A program made the position numbers and the translations under genes. Positions 1 to 7,946 of a stretch of 64,000 bases of DNA are shown one piece after another. The notes below the pieces were generated by a model that saw nothing but the letters and a program-made list of their open reading frames with translations, was not told the DNA's origin and ran no database searches. Each line of letters begins with the position of its first letter. Positions within the stretch are counted from its first letter, which is position 1. The stretch is from Staphylococcus taiwanensis (GTDB lineage: Bacteria; Bacillota; Bacilli; Staphylococcales; Staphylococcaceae): assembly GCA_020544305.1 (NCBI GenBank), contig CP058667.1, positions 496,001-560,000 of the forward strand, read 5' to 3'.

Positions 1-1137
1 GGTTGGACGTACTGGTTTACGTGGATTGTAGCAGGTATGGCAGAAGTAACAGCAGTTGCGAAATATGTTAATTTTTGGTGGCCATCTATTCCAAGTTGGT
101 TAACTGCATTATTTACAGTTTTAGTGCTTATGACATTAAATTTAATGAGTGCTAAGATATTTGGTGAAATGGAATTTTGGTTTGCATTAATCAAAGTTAC
201 GACCATTGTTGCGTTGATTATTGTAGGTATTGTCATGATTATTATGGGAATGCATACTTCAAGTGGTATAGCACAATTATCAAATATTTGGAATCACGGT
301 GGATTCTTCCCACATGGGGGTACAGGTTTCTTATTATCATTTCAAATGGCCATCTTTTCATTTATAGGAATTGAATTGATTGGTATTACAGCTGGAGAAA
401 CAAGAGATCCTCATAAGACAATTCCACAAGCGATTAATAATGTACCATACAGAATATTAATTTTTTATGTGGGTTCATTAGCTGTAGTCATGTCAGTAGT
501 GCCGTGGGATAAATTAAACCCTGCAGATAGCCCATACGTTAAATTATTTGGTTTAGTGGGGTTACCTTTTGCAGCAGGTGTAATTAACTTTGTAGTACTT
601 ACTGCTGCTGCTTCAGCGTGTAATAGTGGTATTTTTGCAGATAGTAGAACGATGTATGGGCTTGCTGCACGTAAACAAGCACCACCATTTTTACAAAGAA
701 CAAATAAAAATGGTGTTCCTTACTACTCTATCTTAATTACATGTGGGTTATTACTTATTGCCGTAGTCCTTAATTACGCAATTCCTAACGCTACCGAAGT
801 ATTTGTTTATATTTCAACTGTATCAACGGTGCTTAATATTATTATTTGGACAATCATCATGATTGCTTATTTAGGTTTCTTAAAAAATAAACCTGAATTA
901 CATGAACAAAGTGAATTTAAATTACCAGGTGGAAAAGGAACGGCATATGTTATTTTAACTTTCTTCGTATTTATCTTTATCGTGTTAGCATTAGATAAAG
1001 ATATTAGAATTGGGGTTTTAGTAGCACCAGCATGGTTAGCAGTACTATGCCTAATGTATTTACGTTATAAAAAAGAAAAACGTAAAGAAGGTATTGATTT
1101 AGATGAAGAAGCTAAAAAGCCACTTCCAGAGGATTAA
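1..1137 (+). CDS. Amino-acid permease, APC superfamily (5' end missing)
   Basis: The reading frame is open from the first base, so the start lies upstream of the window and about 378 C-terminal residues remain of a family that is usually 450-480 long. About ten hydrophobic membrane segments are visible. The motif GIELIGITAGETRDP is the conserved consensus of the AAT/CycA-AnsP-RocE branch of proton-coupled amino-acid symporters in the cytoplasmic membrane. The tail after the last helix is charged (KKEKRKEGIDLDEEAKK). The exact substrate (for example D-Ala/Gly/D-Ser, proline or GABA) cannot be assigned from this fragment. An insertion sequence begins 33 bp after the stop codon. Confidence 0.85.
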   Translation, partial: GWTYWFTWIVAGMAEVTAVAKYVNFWWPSIPSWLTALFTVLVLMTLNLMSAKIFGEMEFWFALIKVTTIVALIIVGIVMIIMGMHTSSGIAQLSNIWNHGGFFPHGGTGFLLSFQMAIFSFIGIELIGITAGETRDPHKTIPQAINNVPYRILIFYVGSLAVVMSVVPWDKLNPADSPYVKLFGLVGLPFAAGVINFVVLTAAASACNSGIFADSRTMYGLAARKQAPPFLQRTNKNGVPYYSILITCGLLLIAVVLNYAIPNATEVFVYISTVSTVLNIIIWTIIMIAYLGFLKNKPELHEQSEFKLPGGKGTAYVILTFFVFIFIVLALDKDIRIGVLVAPAWLAVLCLMYLRYKKEKRKEGIDLDEEAKKPLPED

Positions 1138-1170
1138 ATAAAAGTAATGAGTTGATTATAAAACTCTAAA

Positions 1171-1189
1171 AGACGAGTCTGGGACATAA
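1171..1189 (+). repeat. IS left terminal inverted repeat
   Basis: AGACGAGTCTGGGACATAA. Its reverse complement matches 3097-3115 at 18 of 19 positions. Confidence 0.9.
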
Positions 1190-1444
1190 TTCCTAGAGAA
1201 ATAGCCAGTAAATGAGTTTTAACAAATTCATTTACTGGCTTCTTTATTTACAATACTCCGTATTGTTGGCTCGCTTTCTTAGGGGACAGCTTCAGCCTGT
1301 AGTCTTCAGCTTGTCCTGTTCCCTCAAGAGTCTCGCCAAAATACTTTGTATTTATATGTAATTTTACATTGTAATACTTTAAAAAAATAAAGCACTTTCG
1401 TATAATTTAATAAACATCACTAAACTAAATTAACGAGGTGCCTT

Positions 1445-3226
1445 ATGTATAAAAATTATAACATGACTCAACTTACTCTACCAATGGAAACTTCAGTTCT
1501 TATCCCCACAAATGATATTTCACGACATGTAAATGATATTGTTGAAACAATTCCTGACAATGAATTCGACGAATTCAGACATCACCGTGGTGCAACTTCG
1601 TACCATCCTAAAATGATGTTAAAAGTGATTCTATATGCCTACACACAATCTGTATTCTCAGGTCGTAAAATAGAAAAAATGCTTAATGATAGCATCCGAA
1701 TGATGTGGCTATCACAAAATCAAAAACCTTCTTATAAAACAATTAATCGATTTAGAGTAAATCCAAAAGTAGATGCTTTATTAGAATCTTTATTTATTCA
1801 ATTTTACAGTCAGTGTATAAAACAAAATCTTATAGATGATAAAGCTATTTTTATTGATGGTACAAAAATTGAAGCAAATTCCAATCGATATACATTTGTA
1901 TGGAAAAAGAGTATTCAAAACCATGAATCAAAGATGAATGAGGATTCTAAAGCCCTCTACCATGAATTGGTAACCAATAAAATCATACCGGAAATCAAAG
2001 AAGATCATGATAATGAATTAACAAAAGAAGAAATAGATTTGATTGGTAGTCATTTAGATAAAGAAATCGAAGATTTAAACCAACATATCAACAATGAAAA
2101 ATGTACTAAAACAAGAAAACAAATACGTCTCAAAAGAACTAAAATCAAAAAATACAAAAAGCAAATCAATGATTATTCTGAGCGAAAGTATCGATACGAA
2201 TTTCAAAAATCTATTTTAAAGGATAGAAATAGTTATTCTAAGACAGATCATGATGCGACATTTATGAGAATGAAAGAAGATCACATGAAAAATGGACAAC
2301 TTAAGCCAGGGTATAATTTACAAATAGCGACAAATTCCCAATTTGTTTTATCTTATAATGTGTATCAAAATCCAACGGATACTAGAACGATGATTCCATT
2401 TTTAAATTCAATTCAAGAGACCTACGGTCATTTACCTGAATATATTGTAGCTGATGCAGGTTATGGTAGTGAATCAAATTATATGGCAATTATAGATGAC
2501 TTTAATCGAACGCCACTCATAACATATGGAATGTTTATAAAAGATAAAACTAAAAAATATAAAAGTGACATCTTTAATACTCAAAATTGGGACTATGACG
2601 AAATTAATGACGAATTCATTTGTCCGAATAATAAACGGCTAGGTTTTAAAAGATATGCCTATCGTCATGATAAGTATGGTTACAAGCGAGACTTCAAATT
2701 ATATGAATGTGACGATTGTTCAGAATGTCCTCTGAAAAATCAATGTATGAACTTCAATTCAAAAACAAACAAAAAAATAATGAAGAATTATAACTGGGAA
2801 TATTTTAAATCCCAAATTAACAAAAAGCTTTCAGAACCAAAAACAAAAAATATCTACAGTCAAAGAAAAATTGATGTGGAACCTGTTTTTGGATTTATGA
2901 AGGCTATTTTGGGTTTCACTCGGATGTCTGTCCGAGGACTCAATAAAGTCAAAAGAGAACTTGGTTTTGTATTAATGGCACTTAATATAAGAAAAGTAGT
3001 AGCTCAACGAGCTGAAAATAATCAAAAAATTTATAAAAAAGACAATTTCTATATTATTTCAATAGAAATTGTCTTTTATTCACTTATCCAAGAACTTTAT
3101 GTCCCGGACTCGTCTTTTTTGGATTCGACACGACGTCATACATACTTTTTATCTTCTAAATATAGGTTGGTTTCTAATATGCTTCTTACTATTTTCCAGT
3201 TGTGCGTAAATTGTACTAATTTTTGA
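1445..3226 (+). CDS. IS1182-family (IS1272-like) DDE transposase
   Basis: The N-terminal DUF772-type region (HHRGATSYHPKMMLKVILYA, about residues 46-65) and a DDE catalytic core are visible: FIDGTKIEA (Asp near 138), VADAGYG (Asp near 337) and VEPVFGFMK (Glu near 478). A charged Lys/Glu-rich coiled-coil insert lies between the first two. A GAGGTG ribosome site precedes the ATG. The frame has no stop before the right inverted repeat: it passes through a hairpin, the repeat (residues about 551-557) and roughly 110 bp of flanking chromosomal DNA. The last 37 or so residues are therefore host-encoded. The catalytic core is complete, so the element may be active. Confidence 0.88.
   Translation: MYKNYNMTQLTLPMETSVLIPTNDISRHVNDIVETIPDNEFDEFRHHRGATSYHPKMMLKVILYAYTQSVFSGRKIEKMLNDSIRMMWLSQNQKPSYKTINRFRVNPKVDALLESLFIQFYSQCIKQNLIDDKAIFIDGTKIEANSNRYTFVWKKSIQNHESKMNEDSKALYHELVTNKIIPEIKEDHDNELTKEEIDLIGSHLDKEIEDLNQHINNEKCTKTRKQIRLKRTKIKKYKKQINDYSERKYRYEFQKSILKDRNSYSKTDHDATFMRMKEDHMKNGQLKPGYNLQIATNSQFVLSYNVYQNPTDTRTMIPFLNSIQETYGHLPEYIVADAGYGSESNYMAIIDDFNRTPLITYGMFIKDKTKKYKSDIFNTQNWDYDEINDEFICPNNKRLGFKRYAYRHDKYGYKRDFKLYECDDCSECPLKNQCMNFNSKTNKKIMKNYNWEYFKSQINKKLSEPKTKNIYSQRKIDVEPVFGFMKAILGFTRMSVRGLNKVKRELGFVLMALNIRKVVAQRAENNQKIYKKDNFYIISIEIVFYSLIQELYVPDSSFLDSTRRHTYFLSSKYRLVSNMLLTIFQLCVNCTNF
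3097..3115 (-). repeat. IS right terminal inverted repeat
   Basis: TTATGTCCCGGACTCGTCT on the plus strand, the partner of the left repeat with one mismatch. Confidence 0.9.
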
Positions 3227-3395
3227 AGAAAAAAATAAAAATAATATTCTGAAAATTTAGAATTTATGATATAGTAAAATCTATCATTACTTATTTGAAG
3301 GGACATGTAATCCATTTTGCAAATCATACGTCCTTAAATTATAAGTAAGACAATTAATTTTTAAGTGTGAAACAAACACAATGGGAGGTCTTAGA
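3116..3395 (+). other. Intergenic leader of the PfoR-like gene
   Basis: No gene is supported here. It holds the host tail of the transposase frame, a CodY-like site at 3243-3257 and a weak inverted repeat (AAGGGAC about 3298 with GTCCTT about 3330) that could fold in the transcript. Confidence 0.4.
3243..3257 (+). promoter_or_regulatory. CodY-like operator
   Basis: AATATTCTGAAAATT matches the CodY consensus AATTTTCWGAAAATT at 14 of 15 positions and lies about 140 bp before the PfoR-like gene. The match is visible; regulation by CodY is inferred. Confidence 0.5.
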
Positions 3396-4454
3396 ATGAC
3401 AACATCACTTAGAAACATAGGCGTTAAAGATTTTACTTACAGAGTACTTTCGGGTGTAGCAATTGGTATCGTTGTAGGCTTAGTACCTAATGCGATTTTA
3501 GGTGAAATTTTTAAAGCTTTAATGCATCACCACCCATTCTTTGGAACATTATTACATGTCGTACAAGCCATGCAATTTACTGTGCCTGCTTTAATTGGGG
3601 CATTAATTGCTTTGAAGTTTGATATGACACCCCTTGCGATTGCGGTTGTTGCAAGTGCATCCTATGTAGGTAGTGGCGCAGCTCAATTTAAACATGGGGC
3701 GTGGGTAATTGCCGGTATTGGTGATTTAATTAATACGATGATTACAGCAGCAATCACTGTTTTATTTATTTTATTAATTGAAAAGCGCGTAGGAAGTATG
3801 GCACTTATTGTCTATCCAACTGTGGTAGGTGGTACATCGGCTACTATCGGCGTACTCATCTTACCTTATGTACATATGATTACGACTGGTATTGGGAATA
3901 TGGTTAATAGTTTCACTGAATTGCAACCAATTTTAATGTGTATGCTCATTTCAATGGTCTTTAGTTTTATCATTATTTCGCCATTATCTACTGTGGCCAT
4001 TGCAATTGCCATTGGAATCACAGGACTTGCTGCTGGTTCAGCTTCTATCGGCATTTCAGCTACAGAGGCTGTGCTCTTAATCGGTACAAGCAAAGTGAAT
4101 CGAGTTGCGGTACCAATTTCAATTTTCTTTGGTGGTGTAAAAATGATGATGCCTAACATGGTTAAGTATCCAATTATTATGCTACCTATCTTAATTACCG
4201 CGGCGATATCTGGCATTGCCGGTAGCTTAATTGGCATTGCTGGAACAAAAGAATCAGCTGGATTTGGATTTATTGGTATGATTGGACCTATTAGTGCATT
4301 TAAATTTTTACATATTGATTCAGCTGTCATTAGTATTTTATTGATTATCTTAGGATTTTTTGTAGTACCGTTATTAACCGCATTTATTTTAGATATTATT
4401 TTGAGAAAAGTATTACGCTTATATTCTAATGATATTTATAAATTTATGGGTTAG
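3396..4454 (+). CDS. PfoR-like / PTS_EIIC_2 family membrane protein
   Basis: A 352-residue, strongly hydrophobic protein with about nine or ten membrane segments and many Gly/Ala/Ile stretches, of the EIIC-like family that includes the old annotation 'perfringolysin regulator PfoR'. It lacks the cytosolic IIA/IIB domains of a full PTS permease, so it is more likely an uncharacterised transporter than a regulator. The ATG at 3396 is chosen because GGGAGGT (3383-3389) sits just before it; the ATG at 3381 overlaps that ribosome site. It is monocistronic, preceded by a CodY-like box and followed by a terminator. A second family member lies at 56165. Confidence 0.75.
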   Translation: MTTSLRNIGVKDFTYRVLSGVAIGIVVGLVPNAILGEIFKALMHHHPFFGTLLHVVQAMQFTVPALIGALIALKFDMTPLAIAVVASASYVGSGAAQFKHGAWVIAGIGDLINTMITAAITVLFILLIEKRVGSMALIVYPTVVGGTSATIGVLILPYVHMITTGIGNMVNSFTELQPILMCMLISMVFSFIIISPLSTVAIAIAIGITGLAAGSASIGISATEAVLLIGTSKVNRVAVPISIFFGGVKMMMPNMVKYPIIMLPILITAAISGIAGSLIGIAGTKESAGFGFIGMIGPISAFKFLHIDSAVISILLIILGFFVVPLLTAFILDIILRKVLRLYSNDIYKFMG

Positions 4455-4476
4455 AATTTAATCACTTGATGCATGG

Positions 4477-4516
4477 GAGTGGGGCAAAGTTTGATGTTCC
4501 ACTCCTTTGTTTTTTG
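4477..4516 (+). terminator. Rho-independent terminator
   Basis: GGAGTGG (4477-4483) pairs with CCACTCC (4500-4506), followed by a T-rich tail. Confidence 0.85.
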
Positions 4517-4608
4517 AAAATAAAAATTGCTGAAATAGCGAATAGAAAAGAAATAATTAGTGTTACAATAAAAATGAAATAATACGATACATAAAGGGTG
4601 ATAGTTAG

Positions 4609-6033
4609 ATGTCAGACAAAATTGAGCAATTGGCACTAAAGGCTGCAAGATTAACTAGACAAACACATGAATTAGGGATTCCAGTGATGATTCTATTCGA
4701 AGGTATTCCAGCTTCAGGAAAGACACGTTTATCAAATGAATTATTATTAAACTTTGATGCAAAATATACACACTTTATCGCAACGCAATCACCACAAGAG
4801 GAAGATTTACGTTATCAATTTTTACAAAAATATTGGAATACTGTGCCTAAAAAAGGAGACATTAATGTTTATTTCAGAAGTTGGTACTCACATTACTTAG
4901 ACTATCGTGAGAATGAAATTAAACATGATAAATATAAGAACTATAATGTATTAAAAGATCAAATAGCGTCATTTGAAGGTATGTTACAAGATGATAACTA
5001 TGAAATCATTAAGTTCTTTATAGAAATTAATGAAGATAAACGTCAAGAACATATTAAGCAGACAAAAGATAATCCGCTAATGCGATGGAAAGTTCAAGAG
5101 TATGAACAAGTCTTATCTACAAACGTATACTTGAAAGACATGCATCAATTTATTAAAAATGATAAACAATGGAAAACTATTGATTACACGGATAGACAAA
5201 ATGCAATTGAAAAAATGTATGAACATATAATAGAACGTTTAGAACATGCTATTAAACGATATAATAAGAAAGAAGATAAACGTGATGGCGCATTTTCATC
5301 TCATTTTGAAACAGATTTATTTAATGTTGAGGTTGATAAAGTTTCTAAAAAAGAATATAAGTCTTTAATAGTAGAATTACAAAAACGAATGCGAGAAATA
5401 CAATTTGCATTATATGATAGAAAGATTCCATTGATTTTAGTCTTTGAGGGTATGGACGCTGCAGGTAAAGGTGGTAACATTAAACGGATAAGAGAAAAAT
5501 TAGATCCTACTGGCTATGAAGTGAATGGTATTAGTGCACCGACAGACGTAGAAGTCAAGCATCATTATTTATGGCGTTTTGCGAAAGATATGCCTAGAAG
5601 TGGACACATTGAATTATTTGATAGAAGTTGGTATGGACGTGTGTTAGTAGAACGTATCGAAGGTTTCGCGACGACTAAAGAATGGTCTCGTGCATATCAA
5701 GAGATTAATTCCTTTGAAAAGATGTGGACTGATGAAGGGGCCATCATTCTAAAATTCTTCTTAACATTAGACAAAGAAGAACAATTAAAGCGATTTAAAG
5801 ATCGACAAGAAAATGTAGACAAACAATGGAAGATTACTGATGAAGATTGGCGAAATCGTGAAAAATGGGATTTATATGTAGAAGCCAGTCACGATATGGT
5901 TAAAGAAACCAATACACATTATGCACCATGGCTTGTCGTGCCAGCAGATCATAAGAAAACTTCTCGTATTGAAATACTAAAATACATTATCCGTAAATGT
6001 GAACAAGTATTATGGGGCGTTAAAGACTATTAA
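4609..6033 (+). CDS. Two-domain PPK2: polyphosphate:AMP phosphotransferase
   Basis: 474 residues made of two tandem PPK2 domains. The N-terminal copy has the P-loop-like GIPASGKTR (about 32-40) and the C-terminal copy has GMDAAGKGG (about 282-290), followed by a lid-type motif FDRSWYGRVLVER. This fused architecture is class II PPK2, which uses polyphosphate to phosphorylate AMP to ADP; in characterised members the C-terminal domain is catalytic. The N-terminal P-loop departs from the Asp-Ala-Ala-Gly-Lys pattern (Pro-Ala-Ser-Gly-Lys), which fits a structural role. An AGGGTGA site precedes the ATG. The gene is monocistronic. Family assignment is firm; AMP specificity is inferred from architecture. 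Confidence 0.85.
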   Translation: MSDKIEQLALKAARLTRQTHELGIPVMILFEGIPASGKTRLSNELLLNFDAKYTHFIATQSPQEEDLRYQFLQKYWNTVPKKGDINVYFRSWYSHYLDYRENEIKHDKYKNYNVLKDQIASFEGMLQDDNYEIIKFFIEINEDKRQEHIKQTKDNPLMRWKVQEYEQVLSTNVYLKDMHQFIKNDKQWKTIDYTDRQNAIEKMYEHIIERLEHAIKRYNKKEDKRDGAFSSHFETDLFNVEVDKVSKKEYKSLIVELQKRMREIQFALYDRKIPLILVFEGMDAAGKGGNIKRIREKLDPTGYEVNGISAPTDVEVKHHYLWRFAKDMPRSGHIELFDRSWYGRVLVERIEGFATTKEWSRAYQEINSFEKMWTDEGAIILKFFLTLDKEEQLKRFKDRQENVDKQWKITDEDWRNREKWDLYVEASHDMVKETNTHYAPWLVVPADHKKTSRIEILKYIIRKCEQVLWGVKDY

Positions 6034-6124
6034 TATAGAAGAAAATAGAAAATCGCTATCATTCATTAAAAGCATTTTTTAGTTGACGTGCTAAAATTGC
6101 ATCGAAAAAAATAATTGAAATGAA

Positions 6125-6166
6125 AACCAAGAAGTTATTTTATAAATAAATTTCTTGGTTTTTCTT
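6125..6166 (+). terminator. Rho-independent terminator of the PPK2 gene
   Basis: AACCAAGAA (6125-6133) pairs with TTCTTGGTT (6152-6160), followed by TTTCTT. It lies about 90 bp after the stop. Confidence 0.75.
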
Positions 6167-6253
6167 ATTTTATATAAAGAAAATCAATGGTTCTAAAAAG
6201 TTAGAAATATTACAGTATTGTAACGAAATGGCAATTTGTAATATTACGATTAG

Positions 6254-6270
6254 TGTAAAACGATTGTAAA
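6254..6270 (+). promoter_or_regulatory. WalR (YycF) box upstream of isaA
   Basis: TGTAAA-ACGAT-TGTAAA is a perfect match to the WalR direct repeat TGTWAH-N5-TGTWAH, about 270 bp before isaA. Several further TGTAAT/TGTTAC half-sites lie in the AT-rich 6180-6500 region. IsaA-type transglycosylases are established WalKR targets in S. aureus. No other gene is seen between 6034 and 6538. Confidence 0.65.
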
Positions 6271-6538
6271 TTTCTTAAAAAAGTAATGTAAAACCTTATA
6301 CCATAATGAAAAATTAAACATTCAACCCACAAAATGATTGTTACAAGAGACGACAGTAATGTTTCAATGTTACAAATATGGGTATCTATTGTAATTTTTT
6401 GTAAGATAAGCGTAATACTATTCTGGTTTTTTTATGATATAGTACTTATTGTCAAAAGTTAAACACAGAACAAAACACAATAACTCAAGAATTTAATTTA
6501 CGAAAATATAAAATCACATTTTGGAGGAATTATTTATT

Positions 6539-7297
6539 ATGAAAAAGACAGTAATCGCATCGTCATTAGCAGTAGCATTAGGAGTAACAGGTTATGCATT
6601 AACTACAGATAACAGTGCACACGCATCTGAATCAAACACAAGCTATGATCAATTAGCTAACTTAGCTCAAAACAACCCATCAGAATTAAATGCTCACCCA
6701 GTACAAGCTGGTGCATACAACATCACATTCGTTAAAGATGGTTTCAAATATACTTTCACTTCAGATGGTCAAAACTGGTCTTGGAACTACACTAGTGCAA
6801 ACGGTGCAGCTGACACAGCTTCAACTACACAAACTACTCAAGCTTCACAATCAGCTCAAACTACTGACTACTCAGCTTCTTACAACAACGAAGCTTCAAG
6901 CCAATCAGTAAGTTCAAACCAACAAGCTAGCAACACTAACGTGAAAGCAGTATCTGCTCCAACAAGCAATACTTCTAACACTAGCTCATACTCAGCTCCA
7001 CAAACTACATCATACTCAAGTGCTTCATCATCAGCTTCAACTGGTGGTTCAACTTATCAACAGTTCTTAGCTAATGGTGGTACTGAAGCTGCTTGGAACG
7101 CAATCGTAATGCCAGAATCAGGCGGTAACCCTAACGCAGTTAACCCAGCTGGTTACAGAGGTTTAGGTCAAACTATGGAATCATGGGGTACTGGTTCAGT
7201 AGCTCAACAAACTAAAGGTATGATTAACTACGCTAACAGCCGTTACGGTTCATTAGATGCAGCAATTGCATTCCGTGCTAGCCACGGTTGGTGGTAG
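6539..7297 (+). CDS. isaA: IsaA/SceD-type lytic transglycosylase, secreted
   Basis: 252 residues. The N-terminus MKKTVIASSLAVALGVTGYA nearly copies S. aureus IsaA and forms a signal peptide likely cleaved after AHA (about residue 29). An N-terminal conserved region is followed by a Ser/Thr/Gln/Asn-rich linker (about 85-180). The C-terminal lysozyme-like domain carries MPESGGNPNAVNPAGYRGLGQ-type sequence, whose Glu (PESGG) is the expected catalytic acid. It cleaves peptidoglycan glycan strands outside the cell. The ATG at 6539 follows TTTGGAGGAA; a TTG at 6521 overlaps that site and was rejected. Its place beside crtO matches isaA in S. aureus. The C-terminal domain differs from S. aureus IsaA, so the symbol is by position and N-terminus. 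Confidence 0.82.
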   Translation: MKKTVIASSLAVALGVTGYALTTDNSAHASESNTSYDQLANLAQNNPSELNAHPVQAGAYNITFVKDGFKYTFTSDGQNWSWNYTSANGAADTASTTQTTQASQSAQTTDYSASYNNEASSQSVSSNQQASNTNVKAVSAPTSNTSNTSSYSAPQTTSYSSASSSASTGGSTYQQFLANGGTEAAWNAIVMPESGGNPNAVNPAGYRGLGQTMESWGTGSVAQQTKGMINYANSRYGSLDAAIAFRASHGWW

Positions 7298-7341
7298 GAT
7301 TTACTAAGATAACTGGATAGTACATCGAGTTATCGAGAGGA

Positions 7342-7370
7342 GAGGTCGACATTTGTCGGCCTCTTTTTTT
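7342..7370 (+). terminator. Rho-independent terminator of isaA
   Basis: GAGGTCGAC (7342-7350) pairs with GTCGGCCTC (7355-7363), followed by seven T. Confidence 0.92.
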
Positions 7371-7392
7371 GTTGTAAAAAGCTTTATATCAC

Positions 7393-7418
7393 GTTTGCGA
7401 AAGTACTTATTAGGGAAA
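7393..7418 (+). promoter_or_regulatory. SigB-like promoter of the crt operon
   Basis: GTTTGC-N14-GGGAAA resembles the staphylococcal SigB consensus GTTTAA-N12-14-GGGTAT and lies 37 bp before crtO. The S. aureus crt operon is known to be SigB-driven from this position; the role here is inferred. Confidence 0.5.
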
Positions 7419-7454
7419 TATGAAATACTATTATTATGGAAGTGCTGTCGTTAT

Positions 7455-7946
7455 ATGGTTAATAAAATATTAAAGTTAAGTTTATTTCATAGCCTATTTT
7501 GGTCTTTGACACAATTAACTTTAGCCCATTTTTTCAATAAAATTCCAGCCACGTTATTTAGTGAATATCACTTTCTATTTAAAACGTATGCTTGGGAAAA
7601 GAACGGGACCATATGGAATAAGATATGTCATATTAATAAATGGAAAAAATATATTCCTGAAGGTAGTCGTTTGAATCCTAATATTTATAATAAAAAGCAC
7701 TTAACTTCATTTAAAATGAAAGATATACATCATATGATTGTAGAAATGCGACGTGCAGGATGTATGCATTGGGTTTCAATGTTACCAATCGGTGTCTTTA
7801 TTAAGGCACCACGCTATATTAAAGTTATTAATTTATGTTATGTCGTTTTATCTAATGGACCAATCATAATAGCACAACGCTATAATCGTCCGAGATTAGA
7901 AAAGTATTATATGTTAAGAAAGAAACGAGGCGAGCACTCTGACTAA
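7455..7946 (+). CDS. crtO: Glycosyl-4,4'-diaponeurosporenoate acyltransferase
   Basis: A 163-residue membrane protein, close in length to S. aureus CrtO and sharing its C-terminal signature ([12 protein letters not shown], ending KKRGEHSD) and the internal pattern WNK...WKK...[11 protein letters not shown]. It attaches the fatty acyl chain in the last step of staphyloxanthin synthesis. The ATG at 7455 gives the family start; the longer frame from 7353 would begin inside the isaA terminator and is rejected. The ribosome site is weak (GGAAG, about 12 bp upstream). It is the first gene of crtOPQMN, and its stop overlaps the start of crtP. Confidence 0.9.
   Translation: MVNKILKLSLFHSLFWSLTQLTLAHFFNKIPATLFSEYHFLFKTYAWEKNGTIWNKICHINKWKKYIPEGSRLNPNIYNKKHLTSFKMKDIHHMIVEMRRAGCMHWVSMLPIGVFIKAPRYIKVINLCYVVLSNGPIIIAQRYNRPRLEKYYMLRKKRGEHSD

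Larger units (their letters stand above)
1171..3115 (+). mobile_element. IS1272-like insertion sequence (IS1182 family), complete
   Basis: The element is bounded by 19-bp imperfect terminal inverted repeats, left 1171-1189 and right 3097-3115, with one mismatch; adjoining A and T runs extend the pairing by about 3 bp. Its length of about 1.95 kb fits IS1272/ISSha1 of coagulase-negative staphylococci. It holds one transposase gene, a roughly 270-bp non-coding left end with an internal hairpin (1204-1240) and a right-end hairpin (about 3040-3077). No clear target duplication is seen. The left end abuts a small stem-loop (GAGTT 1149-1153 with AACTC 1162-1166) that may belong to the upstream permease terminator; IS1272 is reported to favour stem-loop targets. 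Confidence 0.88.

Noticed and set aside
3866..4330. 154-codon minus-strand ORF inside the PfoR-like gene
   Set aside because: Antisense shadow of a hydrophobic coding sequence; no ribosome site and no family resemblance.
7353..7454. N-terminal extension of crtO
   Set aside because: It begins inside the isaA terminator, has no ribosome site and exceeds the family length.
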